Source: Gammaproteobacteria bacterium (GTDB lineage: Bacteria > Pseudomonadota > Gammaproteobacteria > Burkholderiales > Nitrosomonadaceae). Taken from it: a DNA stretch of 64,000 nt. The notes under the pieces were generated by a model. That model was given only the letters and a program-made list of their open reading frames with translations. It searched no databases and had not been told where the DNA came from. The DNA lies in assembly GCA_015709635.1 (NCBI GenBank), contig CP054180.1, positions 2,852,001-2,916,000 on the forward strand, written 5' to 3'. The translations under genes and the position numbers were made by a program. Positions within the stretch are counted from its first letter, which is position 1. Every line of letters starts with the position of its first letter. Shown one piece after another: positions 9,062-18,828 of this stretch.

Positions 9062-10906
9062 TTACACAGGCAGAATCGCCCGCACTGATTTAATAATTCC
9101 ATTTTTATCCAACCCGCAATCCGCCAGCATTTGCGTGTGATCGCCTTGATCGATAAAAACATCCGGCAAGCCCAGTTGCAGGACGTTGACATCAATTTGC
9201 TGACTGTTGAGCGATTCGGTTACCGCACCGCCTGCTCCGCCCAACACGGTGTTTTCTTCCACCGTTACCAGCACATCGTGGCTGGCGGCCAAAGACGCCA
9301 CCAAATCGTCATCCAGCGGTTTGACAAAACGCATATTGGCGACCGTCGCATTCAATTCTTCCGCGGCGCTCAAGCACGGCGCCAACATACTACCAAACGC
9401 CAGCAACGCGATCTTTTCCCCTTGCCGCCGGATTTCACCCCGGCCCAACGGTAATGCTTGCATGTCCTTCTGAATCTTCACGCCCGGGCCGGTTCCGCGC
9501 GGATAGCGCACCGCCGTCGGCGTATCCAGCTTAAAGGCAGTGTACAACATCTGCCGGCATTCATTTTCATCCGCCGGCGTCATGACGGTCATATTGGGAA
9601 TGCAGCGTAAGTAGGACAAATCAAAGCTGCCGGCATGCGTCGGCCCATCCGCACCGACCAGACCGGCGCGGTCGATTGCGAACACCACCGGCAGATTCTG
9701 GATGGCGACATCGTGAATCAATTGATCGTAGGCGCGCTGCAAAAAGGTGGAGTAAATCGCCACCACCGGTTTTAAGCCGTCGCACGCCGCACCGGCGGCA
9801 AAAGTGACCGCATGTTGCTCGGCAATGCCGACATCGAAATAGCGTTCCGGATATTCCCGGGAAAAACGCACCAGCCCCGAGCCTTCGCGCATCGCCGGGG
9901 TGATACCGATCAAGCGCGAATCCTGCGCCGCCATATCGCACAGCCAATCGCCGAAAATCTGGGTATAAGCGGGTTTGCCGTTCGACTTGCTAACAATCCC
10001 TTTCTTCGGATCGAACTTGCTCACGCCATGATACAAAATCGGATCTTCCTCGGCCACCTTGTACCCGGCGCCTTTGCGGGTCACCACGTGCAGAAACTGC
10101 GGGCCGTCCAGTTGTTTGATGTTGTTCAGCGTAGTGACCAAGACATCCAAGTCGTGACCGTCAATCGGGCCGATATAATTAAATCCGAATTCTTCGAATA
10201 AAGTACCCGGTGTCACCATGCCTTTGACATGCTCTTCGGCGCGCTTGGCCAATTCCAGTACCGGCGGAACGACACCCAGCACTTTCTCACCGGCACGCCG
10301 GGCTGTGGCATAAAACCGCCCGGACATCAATTTCGCCAGGTAATTGTTCAATGCGCCGACCGGTCGCGATATCGACATATCGTTGTCATTTAAGATGACC
10401 AGCAAATTGGCATCCATCACACCGGCGTTGTTCAAGGCTTCAAACGCCATACCTGCGCTCATGGCGCCGTCGCCGATGATGGCGATGGCGCGCCGGTCGG
10501 TGTGATTCAAGCGCGCCGCGACCGCCATGCCGAGCGCCGCACTGATCGAAGTACTGGAATGCGCGGTACCGAAAGCATCGAATTCGCTCTCGTCACGGCG
10601 CGGAAATCCGGCAATGCCGCCATGCATGCGCAGCTTGCTCATGCCATCGCGCCGTCCGGTCAGAATTTTGTGCGCGTAAGTTTGATGCCCCACGTCCCAA
10701 ACCAACTGATCATGTGGGGTATTAAACACATAATGCAGCGCGATCGTCAGTTCGACCGTACCTAGATTAGAAGATAAGTGTCCACCGGTTTTTGCTACCG
10801 ATTCAATGAGAAAGTCACGTAATTCCTTGGCGAACTGCGGTAATTTCTTTTGTTCCAGTTCGCGTAACTGAGCGGGTGAATTAATGGCATCTAACAGTGG
10901 ATACAT
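9062..10906 (-). CDS. dxs: 1-Deoxy-D-xylulose-5-phosphate synthase
   Basis: Condenses pyruvate and glyceraldehyde 3-phosphate, the first step of the MEP isoprenoid pathway. It is 614 residues, the usual length. Motifs are GHQTYAHKILTGRRD, the ThDP motif GDGAMSAGMAFEALNNAG with NDNDMSIS downstream, and RYFDVGIAEQHAVTFAAGAA. It lies directly downstream of ispA with a gap of about 35 bp, so the isoprenoid genes xseB-ispA-dxs form one unit, an order common in Proteobacteria. Confidence 0.97.
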   Translation of the reverse strand: MYPLLDAINSPAQLRELEQKKLPQFAKELRDFLIESVAKTGGHLSSNLGTVELTIALHYVFNTPHDQLVWDVGHQTYAHKILTGRRDGMSKLRMHGGIAGFPRRDESEFDAFGTAHSSTSISAALGMAVAARLNHTDRRAIAIIGDGAMSAGMAFEALNNAGVMDANLLVILNDNDMSISRPVGALNNYLAKLMSGRFYATARRAGEKVLGVVPPVLELAKRAEEHVKGMVTPGTLFEEFGFNYIGPIDGHDLDVLVTTLNNIKQLDGPQFLHVVTRKGAGYKVAEEDPILYHGVSKFDPKKGIVSKSNGKPAYTQIFGDWLCDMAAQDSRLIGITPAMREGSGLVRFSREYPERYFDVGIAEQHAVTFAAGAACDGLKPVVAIYSTFLQRAYDQLIHDVAIQNLPVVFAIDRAGLVGADGPTHAGSFDLSYLRCIPNMTVMTPADENECRQMLYTAFKLDTPTAVRYPRGTGPGVKIQKDMQALPLGRGEIRRQGEKIALLAFGSMLAPCLSAAEELNATVANMRFVKPLDDDLVASLAASHDVLVTVEENTVLGGAGGAVTESLNSQQIDVNVLQLGLPDVFIDQGDHTQMLADCGLDKNGIIKSVRAILPV

Positions 10907-10941
10907 TCAGAACCTGAAAATAAAAAATAAAGAAGAAAAAC

Positions 10942-11835
10942 TTAGAATTTACGCTTAATTATAAAATCGGTCACTTGACGCAATCTTGCCGCAGCTTCGC
11001 CAAAGCCGTCCAGCGCCTGATCGGCATCGTGCTGCAATTTTTCCGCCAGTTCACGCGCTTGAGCGATGCCCAGAATGCTGACATAGGTCGGTTTATTGTT
11101 CTCCGCGTCTTTACCGGCGGTTTTACCCAAAGTGGCTGTGGTCGCTTCAGCATCCAGCAGGTCATCCACCACCTGAAACGCCAGGCCGACACATTTGGCG
11201 AAGTGATCCAGCTTGCTTAACTGTTCATCAGCCAAACGGCTGCCGCAACGAGCACCCAGCATCACAGCAGCGCGAATCAATGCGCCGGTTTTATGAATAT
11301 GCATGAATTCCAGCTCCGGCAGGCTTAGCATTTTGCCGACACTGTCCAGATCAAATGCCTGACCTCCCGCCATACCGCGCGATCCGGAAGCCAGCGCCAG
11401 TTGCGCGATCATTTCCAACTGCGTTTCCGGCGTATCCGCCAAGCGCTTTTCCGCCAGCAACTCGAAAGCCAGTGTTTGCAAGCTATCGCCGGTCAGCAAT
11501 GCGGTCGCTTCGTCGAATTCGATATGGCACGTCGGTTTGCCACGCCGCAACACATCGTCGTCCATGCACGGCAAATCATCGTGCACCAGCGAATAGGCAT
11601 GAATCAGTTCCACCGCCGCCGCCGCAACCGTGACGCGCTCGACATCCGCAGCGGCAAGCTCACCGGCGGCAAACGACAACAGCGGACGCACCCGCTTGCC
11701 GCCGCCCAGTACGGAATACCGCATGGCCTTATGCAAGCGCACCGGAACGCAATCGCCGGCGGGTAAGCGCGACTCCAGAAATGATTCAATCCGCGCCTGG
11801 CAACCGCTTGCCCAGCTTTGAAAATCAATGCTCAT
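10942..11835 (-). CDS. ispA: Farnesyl diphosphate synthase (polyprenyl synthetase)
   Basis: Builds geranyl/farnesyl diphosphate from isopentenyl and dimethylallyl diphosphate. It is 297 residues. The first aspartate-rich motif is DDLPCMDDD and the second is VVDDLLD, with GGGKRVRPLL near the N-terminus. Its start overlaps the end of xseB by 11 bp, indicating translational coupling. Chain length (C15 rather than C20) is inferred from the operon context and overall similarity. Confidence 0.95.
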   Translation of the reverse strand: MSIDFQSWASGCQARIESFLESRLPAGDCVPVRLHKAMRYSVLGGGKRVRPLLSFAAGELAAADVERVTVAAAAVELIHAYSLVHDDLPCMDDDVLRRGKPTCHIEFDEATALLTGDSLQTLAFELLAEKRLADTPETQLEMIAQLALASGSRGMAGGQAFDLDSVGKMLSLPELEFMHIHKTGALIRAAVMLGARCGSRLADEQLSKLDHFAKCVGLAFQVVDDLLDAEATTATLGKTAGKDAENNKPTYVSILGIAQARELAEKLQHDADQALDGFGEAAARLRQVTDFIIKRKF

Positions 11836-12079
11836 CGCTATCCGACTTTGTGAAGTTTTTTAACATACCGGCTTCCAGCATCCGCACTTGCTGCTGCGCG
11901 TCTTGCAGCTTGCTCTGACAATATTGTAATAGCTCCGCCCCGCGTTGATAGGCCGCAAGAGAAGCCTCCAATGACATCTGACCTGCTTCCATGGCGGTTA
12001 CGATTTTTTCCAGCTCAGCCGATGCCGCCTCAAAGCTCTCCGGCTGCGATGACGCTGCCTGTTTGGATGATTTGGTCAT
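11825..12079 (-). CDS. xseB: Exodeoxyribonuclease VII small subunit
   Basis: Small subunit of the ATP-independent single-strand nuclease exonuclease VII. It is 84 residues from ATG 12079; a GTG 6 bp upstream is an alternative. The core FEAASAELEKIVTAMEAGQM followed by LEASLAAYQRGAELLQYCQ is diagnostic. It is the first gene of the xseB-ispA-dxs unit. No xseA is in the window. Confidence 0.93.
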   Translation of the reverse strand: MTKSSKQAASSQPESFEAASAELEKIVTAMEAGQMSLEASLAAYQRGAELLQYCQSKLQDAQQQVRMLEAGMLKNFTKSDSDEH

Positions 12080-12551
12080 AAGCACTCAAGCCGGCAAGAA
12101 ACTGATATGAATCATAAGTAGTTCTATTACAAAAAACAGACAAAAATAACGCAATAAGCAGTATCAGGTCAATGCAAATTTAGTAACTAACGTTTTTATC
12201 GCTCGCTGCAATCGCTGGCAAGTAACCGGGAATCACGCCGATAGCCGGTCCGGTGATCGCATGTCATAACAATTTTCAGGAAAATCGATCCTGTTTTTTT
12301 AAAGGCCTGTTCAATTTTGACGGTACACGGTCATCATATTGATCCATGAATGTTACTATGGCAAGATACGGGGCTTGGGGTGGCCTCATGAAGATCAGAT
12401 AAGCATGTGATACATGACGAAATAAATCACAAGAAAAATGATTTCTTGCGTGCTGGAAACCATACCCGCTTATTTCAGCATTATCCTTGGTAGAGATTCT
12501 TAATTACGAGAATCCATTCTATTTTTCTAACACATTTTAATTGAGACAATC
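12080..12551. other. Intergenic region, about 470 bp, no gene seen
   Basis: AT-rich spacer between the divergent xseB and the small membrane-protein gene, so it should hold both promoters. I see a short inverted repeat AAGAAA/TTTCTT near 12431-12447, but no convincing ORF, RNA gene or known operator. Confidence 0.5.
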
Positions 12552-13022
12552 TTGAACGAAAGCCTTGATCAAATCGCTTCATATTTTGAAACCGTGCCGC
12601 TATGGCCGTTCGTCTTATTCGGTTTGCTTGCGGTAGTTGCGGTGATGGTCGATATCGTCAATCGCAAGCGCCGCGCCATGGCCATCGAAAATTTCCGCTA
12701 TACCATCGAAACGGAATTGGCCGATATGTACCCGCAGCATAAACGCTGGCCCGCAAACATTAACCATTACCTCACGGCCCGGTTACCGGAAATGTATCAA
12801 AATTTTGAAGTGCTGCGCGTTTTCATTCCGCAAAAAAATTTGCTGCAATACAATACGGATTGGAATAATTTCCGTGACTTCTGCCGTGCGATTACCGATG
12901 AAAAAATCGCCGCAGCCGAGCAAAATTCAAGCACCGAAAATCGGTCCGGTGCCAACGAACCCGATCCGAAAGAAGTTTTTCATCGACTGATATCGAATTT
13001 ACTGAAACATACTGAATTCTAA
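12552..13022 (+). CDS. Hypothetical single-pass membrane protein
   Basis: A 156-residue protein I do not recognise. One hydrophobic segment (about residues 17-33, WPFVLFGLLAVVAVMVDIV) is followed by NRKRR, so the rest should be cytoplasmic. That soluble part is mostly helical with many aromatic residues (FRYTIETELADMYP, NFRDFCRAITDEK). The only start compatible with the membrane segment is TTG at 12552, without a strong ribosome-binding site, so the 5' end is uncertain. It precedes the lipid/LPS block on the same strand after about 90 bp. No function is proposed. Confidence 0.6.
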   Translation: MNESLDQIASYFETVPLWPFVLFGLLAVVAVMVDIVNRKRRAMAIENFRYTIETELADMYPQHKRWPANINHYLTARLPEMYQNFEVLRVFIPQKNLLQYNTDWNNFRDFCRAITDEKIAAAEQNSSTENRSGANEPDPKEVFHRLISNLLKHTEF

Positions 13023-13112
13023 AAAACTCCGCGCTCTGGGTCAGCACCGGAATCGGTATGACTCATCGTTCTTTTCACGCTGCTGCCACTCAAGCGATAC
13101 TGTTTACCTGCC

Positions 13113-14264
13113 ATGACTCAACGCGATAAACCGGTTAATTCCAGGATAACGGTGCGTCCGGTCATGTCGTATCGTGACATGGGCAAATTTATCGATGTAC
13201 CGTGGCACGTGTATGCCAACGATCCGATGTGGGTGCCGCCGTTACGGCTGGAACGGCGTTTTCATTTTTCCCGCTTCAATCCTTATTTCAAGCACGGCGA
13301 ATGGCAAGCCTGGGTTGCATTTCAGGACGGCAAAGCGGTCGGACGGATCAGTGCGCAGATTGATTCTTTGCATCAGGAGCGTTACGGTACCGACAGCGGA
13401 CACTTCGGCCTACTGGAATGTATCGATGATACGGAAGTATTTGCCGCGCTGCTGCTGCACGCGGAAGCCTGGCTCGCGGCGCGGGGAATCCGCCGCGTCA
13501 GCGGCCCGTTCAACCTGTCGATCAATCAGGAATGCGGCATTCTGGTCGACGGATTCGATACCCCGCCGGTTGTCATGATGCCGCATTCGGCGCCTTGGTA
13601 TGGCCGCTTGCTCGAAGAACACGGTTATGCTCCGGCAAAGGATCTGCTGGCCTACAAAATCAGCGTCGATTTCGAAATACCGCGCGTCATGCAGACCGTG
13701 ATCAAGCGATTCTCGCCGCAAATAAAAATGCGTACCCTGAAGCGCGATCAATTCGATCAGGAAATGGAAACCTTGCGCGATATCTTTAACGATGCCTGGT
13801 CGGAAAATTGGGGATTCATTCCGTTTACGCGCGAAGAATTTGCCGAGCTGGGCAGCAGTCTGCGCCTGCTGTTGCCGGACGAGTACATTCAAATTGCGGA
13901 GGTCAACGGCGAACCGGCGGCCTTCATGGTCGGACTGCCCAATCTCAACGAAATCCTGATCGAACTGAACGGCAGCCTGTTTCCGTTCGGCTGGCTTAAA
14001 TTGATCAGAAAAGTCAGAAGCCATGAAATCCGCACTGGCCGCATTCCGTTGATGGGCGTGCGTAAACGATATCACAATACACCCATCGGCTTGGCTTTGG
14101 CCTGTCTGGTTATCGACACTCCGCGCCAGATCGGTGTCAAACACGGCGTCAAGGAAGTTGAATTGTCATGGATATTGGAAGATAACGTTGCGATGCGCGG
14201 CATCCTCGACAGTATCGGCAGCGAACAATACAAGCGTTACCGTATTTATGGAAAAACATTATGA
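13113..14264 (+). CDS. GNAT-like acyl/acetyltransferase-family protein
   Basis: 383 residues. The overall pattern (VWVPPL-type start, KAVGRISAQID strand and turn, FGLLECIDD, and a C-terminal region with GVRKRYHNTPIGLALACLVI) is that of the large COG-type proteins annotated as N-acetyltransferase-fold. I cannot identify substrate or acyl donor. Its stop codon overlaps the start of the next gene in an ATGA, so the two are translationally coupled. Its place at the head of an LPS-transport and phospholipid-headgroup block suggests a role in envelope lipid chemistry; that is inference. Confidence 0.65.
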   Translation: MTQRDKPVNSRITVRPVMSYRDMGKFIDVPWHVYANDPMWVPPLRLERRFHFSRFNPYFKHGEWQAWVAFQDGKAVGRISAQIDSLHQERYGTDSGHFGLLECIDDTEVFAALLLHAEAWLAARGIRRVSGPFNLSINQECGILVDGFDTPPVVMMPHSAPWYGRLLEEHGYAPAKDLLAYKISVDFEIPRVMQTVIKRFSPQIKMRTLKRDQFDQEMETLRDIFNDAWSENWGFIPFTREEFAELGSSLRLLLPDEYIQIAEVNGEPAAFMVGLPNLNEILIELNGSLFPFGWLKLIRKVRSHEIRTGRIPLMGVRKRYHNTPIGLALACLVIDTPRQIGVKHGVKEVELSWILEDNVAMRGILDSIGSEQYKRYRIYGKTL

Positions 14265-15106
14265 CCACTACCGCTGCACCCAATCCGGCGGCAAAGCAAT
14301 TCGCCGCAGTGGTGCTGGCCGCTGACCGCACCAACCAGGATCCGATCACACAGCATACCGGCGCGGCCTGCAAAGCGTTCGCTCCCGTTGCCGGCGTTCC
14401 GATGATCATCCGTGTGCTGGATACTTTGCAGGCTTGCGATCAGATTTCCACCATTATTCTGTGCGGCCCGCCCGAATCGCTGCACGATCATTGCCCGGAA
14501 TTAAAGCAGCGCATCGCATCCGGCCAAGTCACGTGGCTGCCGAATCTGGATTCTCCCAGCCGCAGTGCGGAAAGCGGCCTCAATCACATACCGCTCGATA
14601 CGCCGGTGCTCTTAACCACGGCCGATCATGCTTTACTCACACCCGCTATCGTCCGCAAATTTTTGCAGGACGCCGCAGCGACACCGTGCGACGCCGCCGT
14701 AGGCGCCGTCAGCGAACAAGCAGTCACGGCAGCGTTTCCCGGCAGCAAACGCACCATTATCCGATTACGCGACGGCGGATTCCGCGGTTGCAACCTGTAT
14801 GCGTTCAATCCGCGCGGGCGCACCTTGGTGCGATTCTGGCGGCAAGCCGAAGATTTGCGCAAGCGGCCGTGGCAGCTTATCGGCAAAGTGCTTGGATACA
14901 AGGCGGTATTTTTATACATGTTCGGGCTGCTGACGTCGCAGCAGGGCTTGGCCACAGTATCGGAGAAATCCGGAGTGAACATCCACGTAATCATGCTCGA
15001 CGATGCCCGCGCCGGCATCGATGTCGATAAGGTTAAGGATCTCATGTTGGCCGAATCGCTACTCAGCCGGAGATCAGGCTCCGATGGCAGCACCAATCCC
15101 GCTTGA
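14261..15106 (+). CDS. MobA-like nucleotidyltransferase
   Basis: 281 residues with the NTP-transferase fold: an N-terminal AAVVLAADRT strand-loop, GVPMIIRVLDTL, and VLLTTADHALLTP, where the Asp would bind the metal/NTP. The canonical GGxSxRMG loop is not intact (AADRTNQDPITQHTG instead), so the nucleotide site is divergent. Its best-fitting relatives in idea are sugar- or inositol-phosphate cytidylyltransferases that work beside CDP-alcohol phosphatidyltransferases, and such an enzyme is encoded 2.4 kb downstream. It overlaps the preceding gene by 4 bp. Substrate is unknown. Confidence 0.65.
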   Translation: MTTTAAPNPAAKQFAAVVLAADRTNQDPITQHTGAACKAFAPVAGVPMIIRVLDTLQACDQISTIILCGPPESLHDHCPELKQRIASGQVTWLPNLDSPSRSAESGLNHIPLDTPVLLTTADHALLTPAIVRKFLQDAAATPCDAAVGAVSEQAVTAAFPGSKRTIIRLRDGGFRGCNLYAFNPRGRTLVRFWRQAEDLRKRPWQLIGKVLGYKAVFLYMFGLLTSQQGLATVSEKSGVNIHVIMLDDARAGIDVDKVKDLMLAESLLSRRSGSDGSTNPA

Positions 15107-15161
15107 TCACTGTCATGATCTTTACCCTATTGTTCAGCAAAAAACCTGATTTAGCCGGTCT

Positions 15162-16247
15162 ATGAAATTAATCGAACGGTACATCGTACGCGAAATTCTG
15201 CTGCCGTTTACGGTGGTTCTTCTCATTTTGGTCGGTTTGTACGCCAGCTTTGTCAGCGCCCGGCTCTTAACCGGTGCCGTGACGGAGACACTGGGCGTTG
15301 CCGCGCTGCTCAAGCTGGTATTCTTAAAAACGCTGATCGCGCTGGAAGTGTTAATCCCCGTTGCCCTCTACCTATCGGTCATCATAGGCTTGGACAGGCT
15401 CAACAAAGATCAGGAATTAAATATCATCCGTTCCGTCGGTGTGAGCGGTACGCGCATTGTGCTGACGGTACTGGCGGTGGCGATACCGGTCGGCATCATC
15501 AGCGGCACACTGTCATCGTATGTGCGGCCATGGGCCTATGGGGAGAGTTACATTCTGGATGCGCAAGCGGAGGCCGAACTCAATACCAATCGTTTTCAGG
15601 CCGGACGCTTTTACGGCAGCGATAAATCCGGCAGGGTTGTCTATGTGCGCAGCAAAAATGACACCACCAAGGAAATGGAGGGTATTTTTCATTACATCAA
15701 GCAAAAGGAAGGCAGCGAAATCGTCATCGCGCAATATGCCCGCCAGATCCAACCGGCAACAAAAGAAGAAAGGCCGCATATTTTACTATCCGACGGTATC
15801 GTCTATGAATTAAGCAAGACCGCCAGCGTCGACGACGTCATCCAATTCGAGAATATGACCTATTTCATCGATAACGACTTTGTACTGAATTACCGGCGCA
15901 AAGCGGCTGCCACCCGAACCTTGTGGGAATCCAGCCAGCCGCGCGACATCGCGGAACTGCAATGGCGTCTTTCCCGTCCGCTCTCGACCATCCTGATGGC
16001 CCTGCTCGCGGTGACTTTTATCCGCATCTCGCCGCGCCAGGAAAAAGTGGAGCGGATTTATATCGCCGCCGCACTGGTTTTCGCCGCTTACTACAATTTG
16101 AGCGGATTGGCCAAATCCTGGGTCGAGCAAAATGTGGTCGGCAGCATACCGGGCGTGTGGTGGCTGGATCTGTCCATCCTCGCATTCCTGGTCGGTTATG
16201 CGGCATACTCCAACCGGAAATTTCTCTTCTTACGCCAGCAGCCATGA
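15162..16247 (+). CDS. lptF: LPS export ABC transporter permease LptF
   Basis: Inner-membrane permease that, with LptG and the LptB ATPase, extracts lipopolysaccharide from the inner membrane toward the Lpt bridge. It is 361 residues with the family layout: N-terminal LIERYIVREILLPFTVVLL and two further membrane segments, a periplasmic beta-jellyroll (about residues 130-260), then three C-terminal membrane segments. RPLSTILMALLAV is the typical post-jellyroll block. The stop overlaps the lptG start in ATGA. Confidence 0.93.
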   Translation: MKLIERYIVREILLPFTVVLLILVGLYASFVSARLLTGAVTETLGVAALLKLVFLKTLIALEVLIPVALYLSVIIGLDRLNKDQELNIIRSVGVSGTRIVLTVLAVAIPVGIISGTLSSYVRPWAYGESYILDAQAEAELNTNRFQAGRFYGSDKSGRVVYVRSKNDTTKEMEGIFHYIKQKEGSEIVIAQYARQIQPATKEERPHILLSDGIVYELSKTASVDDVIQFENMTYFIDNDFVLNYRRKAAATRTLWESSQPRDIAELQWRLSRPLSTILMALLAVTFIRISPRQEKVERIYIAAALVFAAYYNLSGLAKSWVEQNVVGSIPGVWWLDLSILAFLVGYAAYSNRKFLFLRQQP

Positions 16248-17311
16248 TCATCTATCGTTACATCGCTCAGCAGGTTTTGATCGGCTTCGTTATTTCTACT
16301 GCGATTCTGCTGCCGTTATTCAGCTTCTTCGATTTGTTGGATCAGCTGGATGATGTAGGCAAAGGCACTTATCGTGTCATTGATGCATTCTTCTACACCG
16401 CCATGCTGCTACCGCGCCGGTTTATTCAGATCGCGCCTTTTGTCGCTTTGCTCGGCACCGTCATCGCACTGGGTAAGCTGGCGGTTAATTCGGAACTCAT
16501 CGCCTTGCGCGTGGCGGGCATCTCACCCCGGCGCATCAGCCTCGCGCCTTTAGGCATGGGTGTTCTACTGTTAGCGGCCGTCGCTATTCTGGAACAATTC
16601 GCCGCGCCGCAACTACAGCAAAAAGCGATCACCTACCGCGCCATCGCATTGGAACAAAGCGCCGAGCTAGGCAAAAACCTGGGGATCTGGACGCGTAACG
16701 AACATAACATCCTGCGCATCGGCCAGATCGTGAATAACAAAAGAGCCGCCGACATCGAGCTGCTGCAACTGGACCCGGATGATTTCATCGTCACGCATAC
16801 GCTTGCCGAATTTGCCGATATCGTCGAGGAAGACATCTGGGAATTCAGTAATGCCACTATCCGAACCTTCGATAAAGACAACGGCCGGATCTCGGTAAAC
16901 CGTGCAGACGCGATAAGATGGTCGTCTTTCGTCGATCCGGAGGATATTGCGACATTGACCAAGCCGCCGGAAAGCCTGTCGCCGCTGGAATTGTTCCGGC
17001 ATGTGGAATTTCTGCGCAGTACCGGTCAGGATGCCGATTCCTACGCGCTGGCGTTATGGCGCAAAGCAGGCAGCGCGCTGCTGACAATCGCCATGCTGCT
17101 GCTATCGATTCCGTTTGTGTTCGGTTCGATCCGTTCCGGCCTCAGCAATAAACTCATATTCGCCACGCTGATCGGCATGGCGGTTTACCTGCTCGATCAA
17201 ATTATCGCCAACGCCGGTCTGATTCTGCACTTAAACCCGGCACTGGTTGCGTTAGGTCCGGGACTCACCATCATCATTCTGGCCAATATCTGGCTGCGCC
17301 GGACTTTTTAG
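16244..17311 (+). CDS. lptG: LPS export ABC transporter permease LptG
   Basis: Partner permease of LptF. It is 355 residues from ATG 16244, which overlaps the lptF stop; the frame is open farther upstream but that part is a shadow of lptF. The start IIYRYIAQQVLIGFVIST, the RRFIQIAPFVALLGTVIALG segment, a central periplasmic domain and three C-terminal membrane segments match the family. LPS genes flanked by nucleotidyltransferase and phosphatidyltransferase genes are an unusual neighbourhood (see findings). Confidence 0.93.
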   Translation: MIIYRYIAQQVLIGFVISTAILLPLFSFFDLLDQLDDVGKGTYRVIDAFFYTAMLLPRRFIQIAPFVALLGTVIALGKLAVNSELIALRVAGISPRRISLAPLGMGVLLLAAVAILEQFAAPQLQQKAITYRAIALEQSAELGKNLGIWTRNEHNILRIGQIVNNKRAADIELLQLDPDDFIVTHTLAEFADIVEEDIWEFSNATIRTFDKDNGRISVNRADAIRWSSFVDPEDIATLTKPPESLSPLELFRHVEFLRSTGQDADSYALALWRKAGSALLTIAMLLLSIPFVFGSIRSGLSNKLIFATLIGMAVYLLDQIIANAGLILHLNPALVALGPGLTIIILANIWLRRTF

Positions 17312-17351
17312 CGGCACACCGTTATCTCTGTTATAGTTGACGCAAAACATC

Positions 17352-17500
17352 TAAGGAAACGCTGATTAATTCGACGGACGAGATGAAGCACGAGGCGCAC
17401 GGAACACAGCAACCGAGACATATCAATAAGATAGGCGAGGGAGCGAGTACCGCGCAACAAAGTGATTCGCTCGTATAGTCAATTAATCAGCGTTTCCTTA
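17352..17500. mobile_element. MITE-like family A element, copy 1
   Basis: A 149-bp non-coding element bounded by perfect 20-bp inverted repeats: left TAAGGAAACGCTGATTAATT and right its exact complement. A second copy of the same length with only a few differences is at 25278-25426. Outer TA pairs suggest TA-target insertion, as in IS630/Tc1-type elements, but no transposase is in the window. It lies between lptG and the CDP-alcohol phosphatidyltransferase gene and may separate their transcripts. Confidence 0.85.
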
Positions 17501-17520
17501 AAATCGCATTACCGGGCGTT

Positions 17521-18804
17521 ATGTATCGCACTGGAATACTGCATTCAGAAAAAAACAATTTTTCCTCATCCATGTCGACATCAACCTATATTTATTTTTT
17601 CGGCGACAACGCAATCACCATCTGGGGATTGACCGGCCGCGAACGGCTGCGGCGCATGCTGCAAGCCCATCAAGACATCATCCTGACCGATGATGCGGAG
17701 AAAATCCCGGTTTCTGCCACTGCCTTATTTTTGAATGCCAATTTTCTGTTTGACGCCCGCGTGCTCAGCGCATTGCTCGGGATGGACAAGAAAATCGCCT
17801 TATACAGCGACGAAGGCTGCCCAGCAGCGATCCGCACCGACGGTAACTATGCCCCGCAACTGCTGCGCAATCTCAATAACAACCAGGATCAGAACTATAA
17901 ATTCGCGTTGCTGACGATCCCGCGTATCGGCTTAAACGAGCTGAAAATCGATTACCAGCACAATCTGAAAAAGAAAGATCCGCCGTACATTCTGCCGGTC
18001 AGCGAAGCCAATCGCCCGTTACTGGAACAAGAACTGTTTTCCGGATCGTATAAAGGCGTTACCGATCTGGTCACCAAATGGGTCTGGCCGGTACCGGCAT
18101 TCTGGGCCACACATTATTGCGTGCGCCACGGCTGGTCGCCCAATCATGTGACTTATCTCAGCGTGGTGTTTGCCGCGCTGGCCGGGTTGGCGTTCTGGGG
18201 CGGATTCTTCGGCTTGGGATTACTGATGGGCTGGTTCATGACCTTTCTCGACACAGTGGACGGAAAACTGGCGCGCGTCACGGTCACGTCGAGCCGCTTC
18301 GGTGATGTCATGGATCACGGCTTGGATATTATTCACCCGCCACTGTGGTATCTGGCCTGGGGATTGGGTCTGGAAGGCACAGCGACGCCGCTTGCCCCTT
18401 TGGGAATTCTGATGGGATTGATGTTTTTGGGGTATGTCGGCGGGCGTTTGTGCGAAGGCGCATTCCAGTATTGGCTGTCGGGCTTTGATATGTTCATCTG
18501 GCGCAAGCTGGATTCGTTCAACCGCCTGATCACAGCCCGGCGCAATCCGAATTTGCTGTTACTCACGTACGGATGGCTCAGCGGCCGTCCTGACATCGGC
18601 TTGCTGCTGGTCGTGCTGTGGCACCTCGTTTCAACTGGAATCCTGATCTGGCGTTTGGTTGACGGCTGGCGAATCAAGCAAAAAGAAGGTTCATTGCGAT
18701 CCTGGCTGCAGGATATCGACCCGGCGCGCGACCGCGAAATATGGGCGGTGAAAATTTTCACGCGCGCGCCAATCGACCTAAGAAAACCGCTTCCGCTCTC
18801 GTAA
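17521..18804 (+). CDS. CDP-alcohol phosphatidyltransferase with N-terminal extension
   Basis: Membrane enzyme that would join a CDP-activated lipid or alcohol to a headgroup. It is 427 residues. The C-terminal half carries the full family signature, starting DTVDGKLAR and ending GDVMDHGLD with the standard eight-residue spacing, and several hydrophobic segments follow. The first 190 or so residues are an extra soluble region (ALFLNANFLFDARVLSALLG) that may be a decayed nucleotidyltransferase domain, as in fused inositol-phosphate cytidylyltransferase/phosphatidyltransferases. ATG 17572 is a possible later start; neither has a strong ribosome-binding site. The lipid product is unknown. Confidence 0.85.
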   Translation: MYRTGILHSEKNNFSSSMSTSTYIYFFGDNAITIWGLTGRERLRRMLQAHQDIILTDDAEKIPVSATALFLNANFLFDARVLSALLGMDKKIALYSDEGCPAAIRTDGNYAPQLLRNLNNNQDQNYKFALLTIPRIGLNELKIDYQHNLKKKDPPYILPVSEANRPLLEQELFSGSYKGVTDLVTKWVWPVPAFWATHYCVRHGWSPNHVTYLSVVFAALAGLAFWGGFFGLGLLMGWFMTFLDTVDGKLARVTVTSSRFGDVMDHGLDIIHPPLWYLAWGLGLEGTATPLAPLGILMGLMFLGYVGGRLCEGAFQYWLSGFDMFIWRKLDSFNRLITARRNPNLLLLTYGWLSGRPDIGLLLVVLWHLVSTGILIWRLVDGWRIKQKEGSLRSWLQDIDPARDREIWAVKIFTRAPIDLRKPLPLS

Positions 18805-18828
18805 ACGCTACCGTTCATAATTATCTCG

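Noticed and set aside
15923..16243. Upstream extension of the lptG frame
   Set aside because: It overlaps lptF in another frame and has no LptG similarity; ATG 16244 with an ATGA overlap fits better.
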